Below are positions 9,715 to 18,418 of a DNA stretch of 64,000 nt, piece after piece. Made by a program: the position numbers and the translations under genes. Each line of letters begins with the position of its first letter. Position 1 is the stretch's first letter. The stretch covers positions 62,001 through 126,000 of the forward strand of contig NZ_JALKEV010000009.1 in assembly GCF_023017105.1 (NCBI RefSeq), written 5' to 3'. Below the pieces are notes generated by a model. That model saw only the letters and a list, made by a program, of their open reading frames with translations, had not been told where the DNA came from and did no database searches. This DNA comes from Halalkalibacter sp. APA_J-10(15) (GTDB lineage Bacteria > Bacillota > Bacilli > Bacillales > Bacillaceae_D).

Positions 9715-9873
9715 ATGTTTCAGAAACTCCATCACCCTTTAGCTAAGCAATATCAAGCAGAAAAACATCATATAGCATTAATTTGTCGTGAAGGTCGTAA
9801 GTGGGAAATGGCTTACCCAATTTCATTTAAACAACCACAATTACCTTCACATTTCACAAATAATAACCATTAA
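9715..9873 (+). CDS. small plus-strand hypothetical protein
   Basis: A 52-codon ORF divergent from ypmA. It has a very good ribosome binding site (GGGAGG, seven bases before the ATG) and is followed about 30 bases later by an intrinsic terminator in the right orientation. The product is basic and His/Gln-rich (several His in the first 20 residues, a CREGRKWEM segment, then PQLPSHF and a polar end). I recognise no family and see no signal or membrane segment. Support comes from the translation signals and the terminator, not from homology. Confidence 0.6.
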   Translation: MFQKLHHPLAKQYQAEKHHIALICREGRKWEMAYPISFKQPQLPSHFTNNNH

Positions 9874-9901
9874 ATGAAGCTTTGCCCACACCTTAAGCAG
9901 A

Positions 9902-9932
9902 GGTCAGATTCAGTTAGAGTCTGATCTTTTTT
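9902..9932 (+). terminator. terminator for the small plus-strand gene
   Basis: A nine-pair stem (GGTCAGATT at 9902-9910 with AGTCTGATC at 9918-9926, two G-T pairs) is followed by six T on the plus strand. It runs into the stop codon of the convergent mtaD. Confidence 0.75.
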
Positions 9933-11238
9933 AGCTATGATGAATTCTATGATAGGCCATATTTGCATTATACATGATTTGTTCTTGATCAAGAGTGGTC
10001 AATTGACGATTTTTCACGAGTTGTTTTCCTTGCACGAAAACATCAGTTACATCAGAACCATTAGCCGCATAAATCAAATGAGAATAAACATGCTCGTTCG
10101 GCTGCAAGTGTGGTTCTTCATTCGTAAGTAAAATAAAATCAGCCTTGTAGCCTATCTGTATTTTACCCACCTTGTTTAAGGAAAGAGCTGTAGCACCATT
10201 CACAGTGGCGATTTTAAATGCCTCAAACGCCTTTAAAACGGTTGGGTCTTGATGAAGTCCTTTTTGTAGTAATACACCAATACGCAATTCTTCAAATAAA
10301 TTCAATGTGTTATTAGATGCGACACTATCTGTTCCTAGCGCAACATTAACACCCTTTTTCATCATTTCGGCAATTTGAGCAAAGCCAGAGCCTAATTTTA
10401 AGTTGCTTTTAGGATTATAACTGACAGATACATCATACTCTGGCATTTGTTCAATTTGTTCTTCATTCATATGAACACAATGAGCAAATAACCACGGGAC
10501 TTTATCCAATACACCCAATTGTTTTAAATGATCAAATGGGTGAACACCATATGATTCGATGTGATCATGGACTTCTTTACTAGTCTCTGCAAGATGCATA
10601 TGTACAGGCAGTTGTAATAAACTTGCTTCTTCTACAATTCGTTCAATAAATAGCGGTGGACACGTATAAGGTGCATGAGGAGCCAGCATCATTTGCAAAC
10701 GGCCGTCTGCATGATTGTGCCATTTTTTTGCTAATGATACGGCCTCAGTCAATTTTTCCTCTTGTTCTTCTCTTGAACAGAGACCAATCATTGACCTCAT
10801 TAATGTAGCTCGAACGCCAATTTCTGAAAGCTGTTCTGCAAATTCGTCAATAAACAAGTGATACATTTCTAAAAATGTTGTCGTTCCTGACAGAAGCATT
10901 TCGGCAATAGCCATTTCGCGACCCGCTTTTATCGCCTCGAAATCTTGCTTTGCTTCAAATGGCCACATTTTCTCTTTCAACCATCTATGCAACGGTAAGT
11001 CATCCGAATGTCCACGAAGTAAAGCCATTCCGGTATGTCCATGTGTGTTAATAAGTCCTGGTGTCATCCATTTTCCATTAGCATCAATCACTTCATTTGC
11101 TGTTGCTTCTAGCTGTTTAGGAGGTATACCTTCTTTTATTTCGACGAACTGTCCTTCCTTAATAAAAGCATAACCATTGACAATCCCTAAATCTGCCATT
11201 GTTATGATTTTGGCATTTTTGATTAATTTAGTCATCAT
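9931..11238 (-). CDS. mtaD: MTA/SAH deaminase-type amidohydrolase
   Basis: A 435-residue metal-dependent amidohydrolase of the methylthioadenosine / S-adenosylhomocysteine deaminase family (6-aminopurine to 6-oxopurine). Metal and catalytic residues are all present: His66 and His68 in NTHGHTG, His215 and Glu218 in HMHLAE, His253 in AHCVHMN, and Asp304 in LGTDSVASNN. The N- and C-terminal strands form the usual composite beta domain. GGGGA stands eight bases before the ATG. It is not at this position in B. subtilis. Because mqnA lies in the same window, 6-amino-6-deoxyfutalosine is an alternative substrate; sequence alone cannot decide. Confidence 0.85.
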   Translation of the reverse strand: MMTKLIKNAKIITMADLGIVNGYAFIKEGQFVEIKEGIPPKQLEATANEVIDANGKWMTPGLINTHGHTGMALLRGHSDDLPLHRWLKEKMWPFEAKQDFEAIKAGREMAIAEMLLSGTTTFLEMYHLFIDEFAEQLSEIGVRATLMRSMIGLCSREEQEEKLTEAVSLAKKWHNHADGRLQMMLAPHAPYTCPPLFIERIVEEASLLQLPVHMHLAETSKEVHDHIESYGVHPFDHLKQLGVLDKVPWLFAHCVHMNEEQIEQMPEYDVSVSYNPKSNLKLGSGFAQIAEMMKKGVNVALGTDSVASNNTLNLFEELRIGVLLQKGLHQDPTVLKAFEAFKIATVNGATALSLNKVGKIQIGYKADFILLTNEEPHLQPNEHVYSHLIYAANGSDVTDVFVQGKQLVKNRQLTTLDQEQIMYNANMAYHRIHHS

Positions 11239-11274
11239 TATACGATTCCCCTTTTTACTTTAGGTCAGCAACGA

Positions 11275-14079
11275 CTATAAATATGAGTCATGACTATGTA
11301 ACAACCGATTAAATTCATCCTCATAAACAGGTACATTCGGTAATGACAGAATAAATTTCTTGCCATATCGAGTCGTCGTAATACGGCGATCAAACACAAA
11401 CACAGCTCCTCTATCTGAAGTGGAACGAATTAAACGACCAAATCCTTGCTTGAAGCGAATGATTGCCTGAGGTAAGGAAATATCCATAAATGGATTTCCT
11501 CCTTCCTCCTTTACTTGATCGAATTGTGCTTGAATGAGTGGGTCATCTGGTGGAGAAAATGGCAGCCTAACAATGACTACGGTTGTAAGTTCGTCTCCGG
11601 GCAAATCAATGCCTTCCCAAAAGCTACTCGTTCCAAATAACATCGCATGATCACTTTGTTTAAACATTTTCATTAATTTTGCTCGACTTCCTGAAGTGAC
11701 TCCTTGACCGATAATATGTAATAAATGGTCATTGTTCCATTTTCGAATATGGTCATATACAATTCGAAGCATTTCATAGGATGTAAATAGTACGAGAGTT
11801 TTTCCTTTCGTCTTCTCAGATAATTGCCACAGCTTTTTGGCAATTTCATATGAGAATTGGTCAGTTGTCACTTCTTTAATTGAAGGGATATCAGTCGGTA
11901 TTAATAGTCGCGCCTGTTGATTATAATCAAAGGGAGATGGTATCACACACGTTTCTGGGGCGAAGTCCTCTAGTCCTAATCGTTTAATTTGATAAGAAAA
12001 TGATCCATTAACTGCTAATGTAGCTGATGTTAAAATAACACTTTTTTTCTTTGCAAAAAAAAGATCTGCTAATGCAACGGATACATCTAGAGGTTTGCTG
12101 TAAAGATAAGTTGCATTCCTAGCTCCTCGTGGTTCAATTTCTGCCCAATAAACAACCGTAGGATCAAATTCAAGTAACAACTGATAAAGAGTGTCTTCTT
12201 CCTTTAGTAAGACTTCAAACCATTTTTCTAGCTCAGTAATAAAAGATTGATCGGAGTAATGTAAATGTTCATGATCATTATTTTCTAAAGGTTGTATCAG
12301 TTGCTTAAAAGCGATAGCTATTTCCTTTGCTACCATATGAACACGCATTGAACATTCTAACAGAGCTTGCCATTGTACTCCTGCCTCTTTAAAGCTAAAG
12401 TAACGATAACGATTTCGACCGACATCTGTAGCTGAGAGATGATTTTTCTTCTGTATGTATGAATATAAAATTCTAAATAACTCATCCACATCCTCTTTCA
12501 TGTTCGTTAACAGAGTCAGAATTCGCTCAGTTGAACGAAAAGGTAGCTCGTTTCGCTTGAAGATTGCGCGTAAATGTTCAACCCAATTATGTTCTTGATC
12601 TGTCGACAATCGCTGAAAAATATGAGCGAATGCTACATAATCTGTTCGCTGTCCAAGGTGATTACTTGCAACTTCTTCCAAGTGGTGTGCCTCGTCTAAT
12701 ATGACGTGAGTATGCTGTGGCAAGATTCGTTGCTCATGCATTAAATCGGTACACAATAACGCATGATTTGTGACAACGATTTGTGCCTCCTGAGCAAGTC
12801 TTCGTGCACGATGGTAGAAGCACCTTGAAAACCAAGGGTTCGCTTTACCAATATCGCTACTGGCATCACTTTGAATCTCATACCATAACGATTTAGCACC
12901 GGTTGGAATCATAATCTCCTCAATATCACCTGTTGTTGTCTCTGTTAACCATACAAGTATCATACATTTCGTTAAGTTAATTTCATAGTTTGAATGCTCG
13001 ACGGACAAACTATGTTCAAATTTGCGTAAACATAAGTAATGACTACGACCTTTCAGAAGAGCAATATGAATAGGAAATGGAACTAATCTTTTTAATATTG
13101 GTAAGTCACGCTGAAATAATTGCTCCTGAAGCGGAATCGTCTGTGTACTTACGATCACCGGTTGGTTGTGCTGTTTCGCATAGAAAAGTGCAGGTAGTAA
13201 GTAAGCTAATGACTTTCCAGTTCCAGTTCCTGCTTCAATTAGTTTATATTCATTTTGATTAAATGATTCATATACTTCCTGCATCATTAATTCTTGTCCT
13301 ACACGGCGTTCAAATTGGCTCAAAGCCGTTTTCATTAACTCTGTATAATCAGAAACCATGTAGTCTTCATACGTCTTAAATGTATCATTATTTGATGCAG
13401 GTTGTTTTTCAACTTTTTTAATGGCTAACTGGCGGAAACAATCATATTCTGTTTCATTACGTTTAGTGAATTTTCTCTGATTGATACATTCCAATAAAAT
13501 GGGTTCAACGTCACTTTTAAGCTTTCGTATCAATGGAATTAATTGTTGCAATGTTAAAATTGGAAGCTTTTTGCATCTTTTTATTATTTTTTGAAAGAGA
13601 GCAGCCGTTACACTAGCATCGCTGTCAGCCTGGTGAGGCCGATCATGAGAATAGCCGAGTTCTTCTGCCAATTCGCTTAGTTTATAGCTATTTTGCTGTG
13701 GTAAAAAGATCCGTGCTAACTCTACTGTATCTATGACTGGTATATTCGGAAAACAATAGCCTTCTAATTCTATTTGTTTCTTCAAAAAGCTTCGATCAAA
13801 ATCAGCGTTATGCGCCACTAAGCAACAATCTTCAAGTAATTCTAAAATGGTTGGAATAACAGTACGAAATGATGGCGCATCTTGAATGTCATCTTCTGTT
13901 ATTCCCGTTAATTCTTCAATAAAAGGTGGTATTTCTAATCCAGGTTGAACAAATGTTGAAAAAGTTTTGATGATTTCATCATTTGAACAAACAACAGCAC
14001 CAATTTGAATAATGCGATCACCTTTTTCGACTGAATGACCTGTTGTTTCAAGGTCAATCACTACATAACGATCATACAT
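11275..14079 (-). CDS. dinG: DinG-type helicase/exonuclease with N-terminal DEDD nuclease domain
   Basis: A 934-residue protein with two parts. Residues 1-165 form a DnaQ-like 3'-5' exonuclease domain (DLETTG at 9-14, later HNADFD and HQADSDA). From about 240 onward it is an XPD/DinG superfamily 2 helicase, with Walker A GTGTGKS near 285 and DEAH at 462-465. C-terminal helicase motifs are visible (SFWEGIDLPG, and QGFGRLIRS as motif VI). This is the Gram-positive DinG arrangement, in which the Fe-S cluster of the E. coli protein is usually not intact. Only scattered Cys occur between the Walker motifs here. It probably acts in DNA repair. The adjoining TPR gene starts upstream, possibly on the same transcript. 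Confidence 0.92.
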   Translation of the reverse strand: MYDRYVVIDLETTGHSVEKGDRIIQIGAVVCSNDEIIKTFSTFVQPGLEIPPFIEELTGITEDDIQDAPSFRTVIPTILELLEDCCLVAHNADFDRSFLKKQIELEGYCFPNIPVIDTVELARIFLPQQNSYKLSELAEELGYSHDRPHQADSDASVTAALFQKIIKRCKKLPILTLQQLIPLIRKLKSDVEPILLECINQRKFTKRNETEYDCFRQLAIKKVEKQPASNNDTFKTYEDYMVSDYTELMKTALSQFERRVGQELMMQEVYESFNQNEYKLIEAGTGTGKSLAYLLPALFYAKQHNQPVIVSTQTIPLQEQLFQRDLPILKRLVPFPIHIALLKGRSHYLCLRKFEHSLSVEHSNYEINLTKCMILVWLTETTTGDIEEIMIPTGAKSLWYEIQSDASSDIGKANPWFSRCFYHRARRLAQEAQIVVTNHALLCTDLMHEQRILPQHTHVILDEAHHLEEVASNHLGQRTDYVAFAHIFQRLSTDQEHNWVEHLRAIFKRNELPFRSTERILTLLTNMKEDVDELFRILYSYIQKKNHLSATDVGRNRYRYFSFKEAGVQWQALLECSMRVHMVAKEIAIAFKQLIQPLENNDHEHLHYSDQSFITELEKWFEVLLKEEDTLYQLLLEFDPTVVYWAEIEPRGARNATYLYSKPLDVSVALADLFFAKKKSVILTSATLAVNGSFSYQIKRLGLEDFAPETCVIPSPFDYNQQARLLIPTDIPSIKEVTTDQFSYEIAKKLWQLSEKTKGKTLVLFTSYEMLRIVYDHIRKWNNDHLLHIIGQGVTSGSRAKLMKMFKQSDHAMLFGTSSFWEGIDLPGDELTTVVIVRLPFSPPDDPLIQAQFDQVKEEGGNPFMDISLPQAIIRFKQGFGRLIRSTSDRGAVFVFDRRITTTRYGKKFILSLPNVPVYEDEFNRLLHSHDSYL

Positions 14080-14094
14080 ACGTACACCTCAATT

Positions 14095-15072
14095 TCATCG
14101 ATTCAACCATTGTACGTTGAATTCAGGAAAAGCTTTTGAAAGCCAATTAATTGATCTTCGTATTTCTTTGTCATCATCTTCCTTTTTAAGTAAATAGTGA
14201 AAGAATTTCCGAGACTGTTGAATGTCTCCGATAAGGGCATAATTCCAAGCAAGTCCATGATACACTTGAAACGTATACTCTTCTCTTTTCTGTGCTAATT
14301 CTAAGCAATGAATCGCAGCATAATGTAATCCATGCCACTCATACACAATGGAAAGGGCAATAAGCATCTGAAGTGATGGATTAATTTGTAGACATTCTGA
14401 CCAATAAGATAGTGAGCGTTCATAATTGCCTAGCAATGAATCACAGCAGCCAAGTACAAAGTACATACCTTCTTCATTGTTATTCATTTCAATATAACTT
14501 AACGCATACTCTTTAGCTAGCGTATATTGTTTCATATAAAAATAACAGAGACTTAAATTATACACAACATCTAACGAAGAAATAAGTGAGTTTGCTCGTT
14601 CAAATTTCCCGATAGCTTCATCGAATTTTTTCATAGTTAAAGCGATATGTGCCTGACCCAAATAAGAAAAATGCTTAATGTGTGTGTGGTCACTAGACTG
14701 TACTAAATAAATAAAGACTTCTTGTGCTTGATCAATCAAGCCAATAAAATAATACGAATAGCCTAAATAAAGCCTACGTATATCATCTTCGTAGCCGTTA
14801 GCCTCTTCATTAGCTAATTGTTCAGCAGCCTCGATAAACATATTAAGAGAATAATAAGTTGTCCCTTTTGAGGAGTAAGCAGGTAACTCTTCTGCTAATT
14901 TCAGTTTTTCATTTAAATGATGTATTTTCTCATCAAGCTCAACCCACTGATCTAACAAATGAGCTGCTGTCTCCTCTAACAACTGTACGTATTTCAATTG
15001 CTTTTCCTTTGGGAGTAAATCCCATTTTATGTCTGAATGAACCATTCCATTGACTAATTGTTCTTTATCCAT
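14095..15072 (-). CDS. TPR-repeat protein
   Basis: A soluble protein of 325 residues built of helical repeats. At least five TPR-like units are visible from about residue 85 (for example AEQLA..., YLGQAHIAL...FDEAIGKFERA, YNLSLCYFYMKQYTLAKEYAL, YFVLGCCDSLLGNYERSLSYWSECLQINP). The ATG at 15072 follows GAGGGGG by six bases and is preferred over the longer frame from 15099. No signal peptide or enzymatic domain is seen. It is inserted between panD and dinG, which are adjacent in B. subtilis, so its role cannot be read from context; TPRs suggest a scaffold. Confidence 0.75.
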   Translation of the reverse strand: MDKEQLVNGMVHSDIKWDLLPKEKQLKYVQLLEETAAHLLDQWVELDEKIHHLNEKLKLAEELPAYSSKGTTYYSLNMFIEAAEQLANEEANGYEDDIRRLYLGYSYYFIGLIDQAQEVFIYLVQSSDHTHIKHFSYLGQAHIALTMKKFDEAIGKFERANSLISSLDVVYNLSLCYFYMKQYTLAKEYALSYIEMNNNEEGMYFVLGCCDSLLGNYERSLSYWSECLQINPSLQMLIALSIVYEWHGLHYAAIHCLELAQKREEYTFQVYHGLAWNYALIGDIQQSRKFFHYLLKKEDDDKEIRRSINWLSKAFPEFNVQWLNR

Positions 15073-15140
15073 AAAAATCCCCCTCTTCATGCGAAACATC
15101 TATTTTAAGTGTTTATCGAAGAAGAAGGGAATATGCGCTA

Positions 15141-15524
15141 TTATCGTATTGTTGATGCTAATTCAGTTCCTAACATTTCAACGATCTCATTGTTTTCATT
15201 CATAATGGCCACTTTAGGTTCATGACTTTGTGCCTGTTCATCGGACATAAGAGCATATGACAAGACAATAATAATGTCTCCTTCTTGAACAAGTCGAGCA
15301 GCGGCTCCATTTAAACACATCACTTTACTGCCACGCTCTCCCTTTATGACATATGTTTCGAACCTGGCACCGTTATTATTATTCACAATTTGCACCTTTT
15401 CATTTTCTAAAATGTTAACAGCATCCATAATATCTTCATCAATGGTAATACTACCAACATAGTTTAAATTAGCTTCTGTCACACGCGCGCGATGTATTTT
15501 TGATTTCATCATCGTTCTAAACAT
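15141..15524 (-). CDS. panD: aspartate 1-decarboxylase precursor
   Basis: Pyruvoyl-dependent enzyme that makes beta-alanine for pantothenate. The 127-residue proenzyme has the self-cleavage site Gly24-Ser25 in YVGSIT, Lys9 near the N-terminus, and the conserved NGAAARL segment. The ATG at 15524 (GGAGGAG upstream) is used instead of the longer frame starting at 15563. It overlaps panC by eight bases, so translation is coupled. It is the last gene of panB-panC-panD. Confidence 0.96.
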   Translation of the reverse strand: MFRTMMKSKIHRARVTEANLNYVGSITIDEDIMDAVNILENEKVQIVNNNNGARFETYVIKGERGSKVMCLNGAAARLVQEGDIIIVLSYALMSDEQAQSHEPKVAIMNENNEIVEMLGTELASTIR

Positions 15525-16380
15525 GTCGATTCTCCTCCTCAATATCAAAGATGTTATTGTCAATTAACCGTGCATTTTCATAACGATAAGCGACAGCTAC
15601 AATGACTTTCCCTGACAACTTTTCCTGAATTTCAAGCTCTGGATAGGTCAGTATATCAACATAATCGATTTCACCCGTCCCATTTTCAAGGTGTTCTTTC
15701 ACTCGTTTTATAACTTCTTTTCGGTTGAGAACCCCGTTTTTTATGGCGTTACAAGCCTGCTTGAGTGAATCATATATCATTGAAGCTTCTGCTCGCTCAT
15801 TTTCTGAAAGATAAACATTTCTTGAGCTTTGAGCTAACCCATCACTTTCGCGTATCGTCGGACATTGAACAATTTCAACAGGAACATTAAAAGCTTGAAC
15901 CATGTTCATGATAATCGCTACTTGCTGAGCATCTTTTTGTCCGAAATACGCTTTTGATGGCTGAACGAGATTAAATAATTTCATGACAACTGTGGCTACT
16001 CCATCAAAGTGGCCCGGTCTACTTTGACCACAAAGAACATCGGTCCCTTTGTGTACTTGGATCGACATAGGCATTTCATATGGATACATTTCAGAAACTT
16101 CTGGACAAAAAAGAATATCAACCCCAGCTTCTTTCGCGAGTAGCTCATCTCGCTCAAAGTTCCTTGGATATTGATCTAAATCCTCATTTGCTCCAAATTG
16201 AAGGGGGTTGACAAATATGCTAGCAATAACGTGATCGGTTTGCTTTCGAGCTTCCTTCATTAATGATAAATGACCACCATGTAAATAGCCCATTGTCGGA
16301 ACGAGCCCAATTGTTTGATTAGATTTCTTTATATTTTCTATTTCACTTTTAAGTGAATCAATCGTCTTTAGAACTTTCAT
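15517..16380 (-). CDS. panC: pantothenate synthetase
   Basis: Ligates pantoate and beta-alanine using ATP. The 287-residue protein is a nucleotidyltransferase-fold enzyme with the HGGH form of the HIGH motif (residues 34-37), [10 protein letters not shown] at the start of the active site, FGQKDAQQ, and a downstream SSRNVYLS pantoate-binding segment. GGAGGAG precedes the ATG, which overlaps the end of panB by 23 bases. Second gene of the pantothenate operon. Confidence 0.96.
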   Translation of the reverse strand: MKVLKTIDSLKSEIENIKKSNQTIGLVPTMGYLHGGHLSLMKEARKQTDHVIASIFVNPLQFGANEDLDQYPRNFERDELLAKEAGVDILFCPEVSEMYPYEMPMSIQVHKGTDVLCGQSRPGHFDGVATVVMKLFNLVQPSKAYFGQKDAQQVAIIMNMVQAFNVPVEIVQCPTIRESDGLAQSSRNVYLSENERAEASMIYDSLKQACNAIKNGVLNRKEVIKRVKEHLENGTGEIDYVDILTYPELEIQEKLSGKVIVAVAYRYENARLIDNNIFDIEEENRHV

Positions 16381-17215
16381 TTACTCCTCCATATAAGGCC
16401 TGTACTTGATCTTCTTCCATACTGAAGCTCTGAAGTTTATTAGGAAATTGACCAGCTTTCACCTCTTGTCGATAATGTACTAAAGCTTTATTTATAGGTG
16501 ATGCTATATCCGTATATTGTTTGACAAATTTAGGCACATGTCCATAACCATAGCCAACTAAGTCATGATAAACCAGTACTTGCCCGTCAGTTTCTGCTCC
16601 AGCTCCGATACCAATAATCGGTATTTGGCATCTGTTCGCAAGTGCTTTACCTACTTCTTCAGGTACGCACTCAACGACAATGGCAAAAGCTCCTGCTTCT
16701 TCTAGCTGTGTTGCATCAGATATCAGCTTCTCTGCTTCTAATGCACTTTTCCCTTGAACACGATACCCACCGAGAACGCCAACAGACTGTGGAGTTAATC
16801 CTAAATGCCCAACAATAGGAATACCGGCATTTGTTAGCTTTCGAACTGTTTCGACAATTTCTCCAGCTCCTTCTAGCTTTAATGCATCACAACCACCTTG
16901 TTGCATAATTGTTCTAGCTAATTCTAACGTTTGCTGGAATTCTCCATGGTAGGATAAATATGGCATATCCGTAACAATAAATGTTTGAGTGGCACCTCTT
17001 TTAACGGCTTTTGTATGATGTAACATATCAGTGACTGTAACAGGAATCGTTGAATCGTATCCTAAGACGACCATTCCTAGAGAATCTCCAACGAGAATCA
17101 TGTCCATTTCCGCTTCCTCCACTAGGTGAGCCGTTGGTGCATCATACGCTGTCATCATCGTTATTTTTTCATGCTTTTGTTTCATTTTCATAAACGTACT
17201 TGTCGTTTTCTTCAT
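16358..17215 (-). CDS. panB: 3-methyl-2-oxobutanoate hydroxymethyltransferase
   Basis: Transfers a hydroxymethyl group from 5,10-methylene-THF to 2-oxoisovalerate, the first committed step to pantothenate. The 285-residue TIM-barrel protein contains [29 protein letters not shown] (metal-binding Asp), and [17 protein letters not shown]. The ATG at 17215 is preceded by AAGGAGG and preferred to the longer frame from 17257. It is the promoter-proximal gene of panBCD, preceded by a long structured leader. Confidence 0.96.
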   Translation of the reverse strand: MKKTTSTFMKMKQKHEKITMMTAYDAPTAHLVEEAEMDMILVGDSLGMVVLGYDSTIPVTVTDMLHHTKAVKRGATQTFIVTDMPYLSYHGEFQQTLELARTIMQQGGCDALKLEGAGEIVETVRKLTNAGIPIVGHLGLTPQSVGVLGGYRVQGKSALEAEKLISDATQLEEAGAFAIVVECVPEEVGKALANRCQIPIIGIGAGAETDGQVLVYHDLVGYGYGHVPKFVKQYTDIASPINKALVHYRQEVKAGQFPNKLQSFSMEEDQVQALYGGVNESSKDD

Positions 17216-17445
17216 TATTATCCTCCTTCTAATCGTTAGAGGAGTTGTCATTAACACGAAAAATCCACTTCCAAATAAAGAAAGAGGACAAATACATGCT
17301 TAAATAAGCTATTTCGCGAAAATAGTCTTATCCATTACTCCTCTGTCCCAGTCAATCTTGATCAAGGCAGATTGATTTTTACTTTTTTATATCTCGAATA
17401 GGTGCAGTTTATGACTAATACCGCCCTTAGAGAATAGTATAACAA
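17216..17445 (-). promoter_or_regulatory. panBCD promoter candidate and structured 5' leader
   Basis: An extended -10 box (TGTTATACT on the minus strand, 17437-17445) overlaps the region just past the birA stop and has no good -35. From a start near 17430 the leader to panB would be about 215 nt. It can form two hairpins: CAATCT pairing with AGATTG around 17352-17376, and a longer stem ATAAG(A)CTATTT with AAATAGCTTAT around 17304-17334. The second competes with an overlapping GCTTA/TAAGC pairing. No known riboswitch consensus was recognised. Regulation is inferred from structure only. Confidence 0.4.
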
Positions 17446-17452
17446 AAATTCT

Positions 17453-18418
17453 TTAAAATTCGATATCTGCAGAATAAATTTGATGCGTGACACCTGATTC
17501 ATCTTCAATTAATAAAAAGCCTTCACTTGTAATGCCTTGTGCAAAGCCGTAGATAACTTCATTTGGTGTTCTAGCATAAAGGTGAGTACCGATGCTAATG
17601 GAATGAGTCTCCCACATTAATTTTATTTGCTCAAATCCATCCATAATATAGATTTTATACAATGACTCCAATTCGTTCAATACATATGCAATTAACTTGG
17701 CACGATGAACCTTATTTTCTGTTTCAATGAATAACGATGTCGTTTTATCTTTTAAATCTAAACGTAATTCGTCTTTCGTTTGATTAACATTTATACCGAT
17801 TCCGATAACAACTGAGTGAACAAGATCAGGTTCTGATTGGATCTCAGTTAATATTCCGACTAATTTCTTTCCATTTACTAACACGTCATTAGGCCATTTA
17901 ATGTCTGCTGAAAGACCTGTTAACTGTTTAATCGCCCTCACGATGGCTACAGCTGTTAGCAATGTAAGCTGTGGCGTTCTTTGTGGTGGTAGGTTAGGTT
18001 TCAAGATAAGACTCATTGAAACGCTTGTACCTGCAGGAGAGTGCCATGCGCGTGACATTCTCCCCTTCCCGTTTGTTTGCTCATTGGCAACAACAAGATG
18101 CCCTTCTTTTACTCCTTTTTGCAAAAGCTCATGAGCCACTTTCTGTGTGGATACAGTTGTAGAGAGATAGGTTTGTTCTTTAGCAAATGTATCTGTCGTT
18201 AAATTCAGCTTTATATCATGAGGCTGGATTTGTTCCCCTCTTTGGACTAAACGATATCCTTTTCTTGGAGCCGATTCAACTTCATATCCGCTTTTTCGCA
18301 AACTATCTATATGTTTCCAAATAGCGGTTCTAGAACAACCTAATAAGCGACTAATAAGTTCACCTGAGACGAACTGACCTTGTTTTTCTTCTAATAATTT
18401 TATAAGCGCTTCCTTCAA
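17453..18418 (-). CDS. birA: bifunctional biotin-protein ligase / biotin operon repressor
   Basis: Activates biotin to biotinoyl-AMP, attaches it to carboxylases, and represses biotin genes. The 321-residue protein has an N-terminal winged helix (SRTAIWKHIDSLRKSGYEVES), the central biotinylation domain with GKGRMSRAWHSPAG and IKWPNDVLVNGKKLVGIL, and a small C-terminal SH3-like domain. The proposed start is a TTG at 18418 overlapping the cca stop (TTGA), with GAAGGGAG nine bases upstream; further in-frame codons up to 18442 are possible. As in B. subtilis it follows cca. Confidence 0.92.
   Translation of the reverse strand: MKEALIKLLEEKQGQFVSGELISRLLGCSRTAIWKHIDSLRKSGYEVESAPRKGYRLVQRGEQIQPHDIKLNLTTDTFAKEQTYLSTTVSTQKVAHELLQKGVKEGHLVVANEQTNGKGRMSRAWHSPAGTSVSMSLILKPNLPPQRTPQLTLLTAVAIVRAIKQLTGLSADIKWPNDVLVNGKKLVGILTEIQSEPDLVHSVVIGIGINVNQTKDELRLDLKDKTTSLFIETENKVHRAKLIAYVLNELESLYKIYIMDGFEQIKLMWETHSISIGTHLYARTPNEVIYGFAQGITSEGFLLIEDESGVTHQIYSADIEF

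Noticed and set aside
17352-17380. TCAATCT/AGATTGA hairpin followed by TTTTT on the plus strand
   Set aside because: It has the form of a plus-strand terminator, but no plus-strand gene lies upstream. It is better read as part of the minus-strand pan leader.
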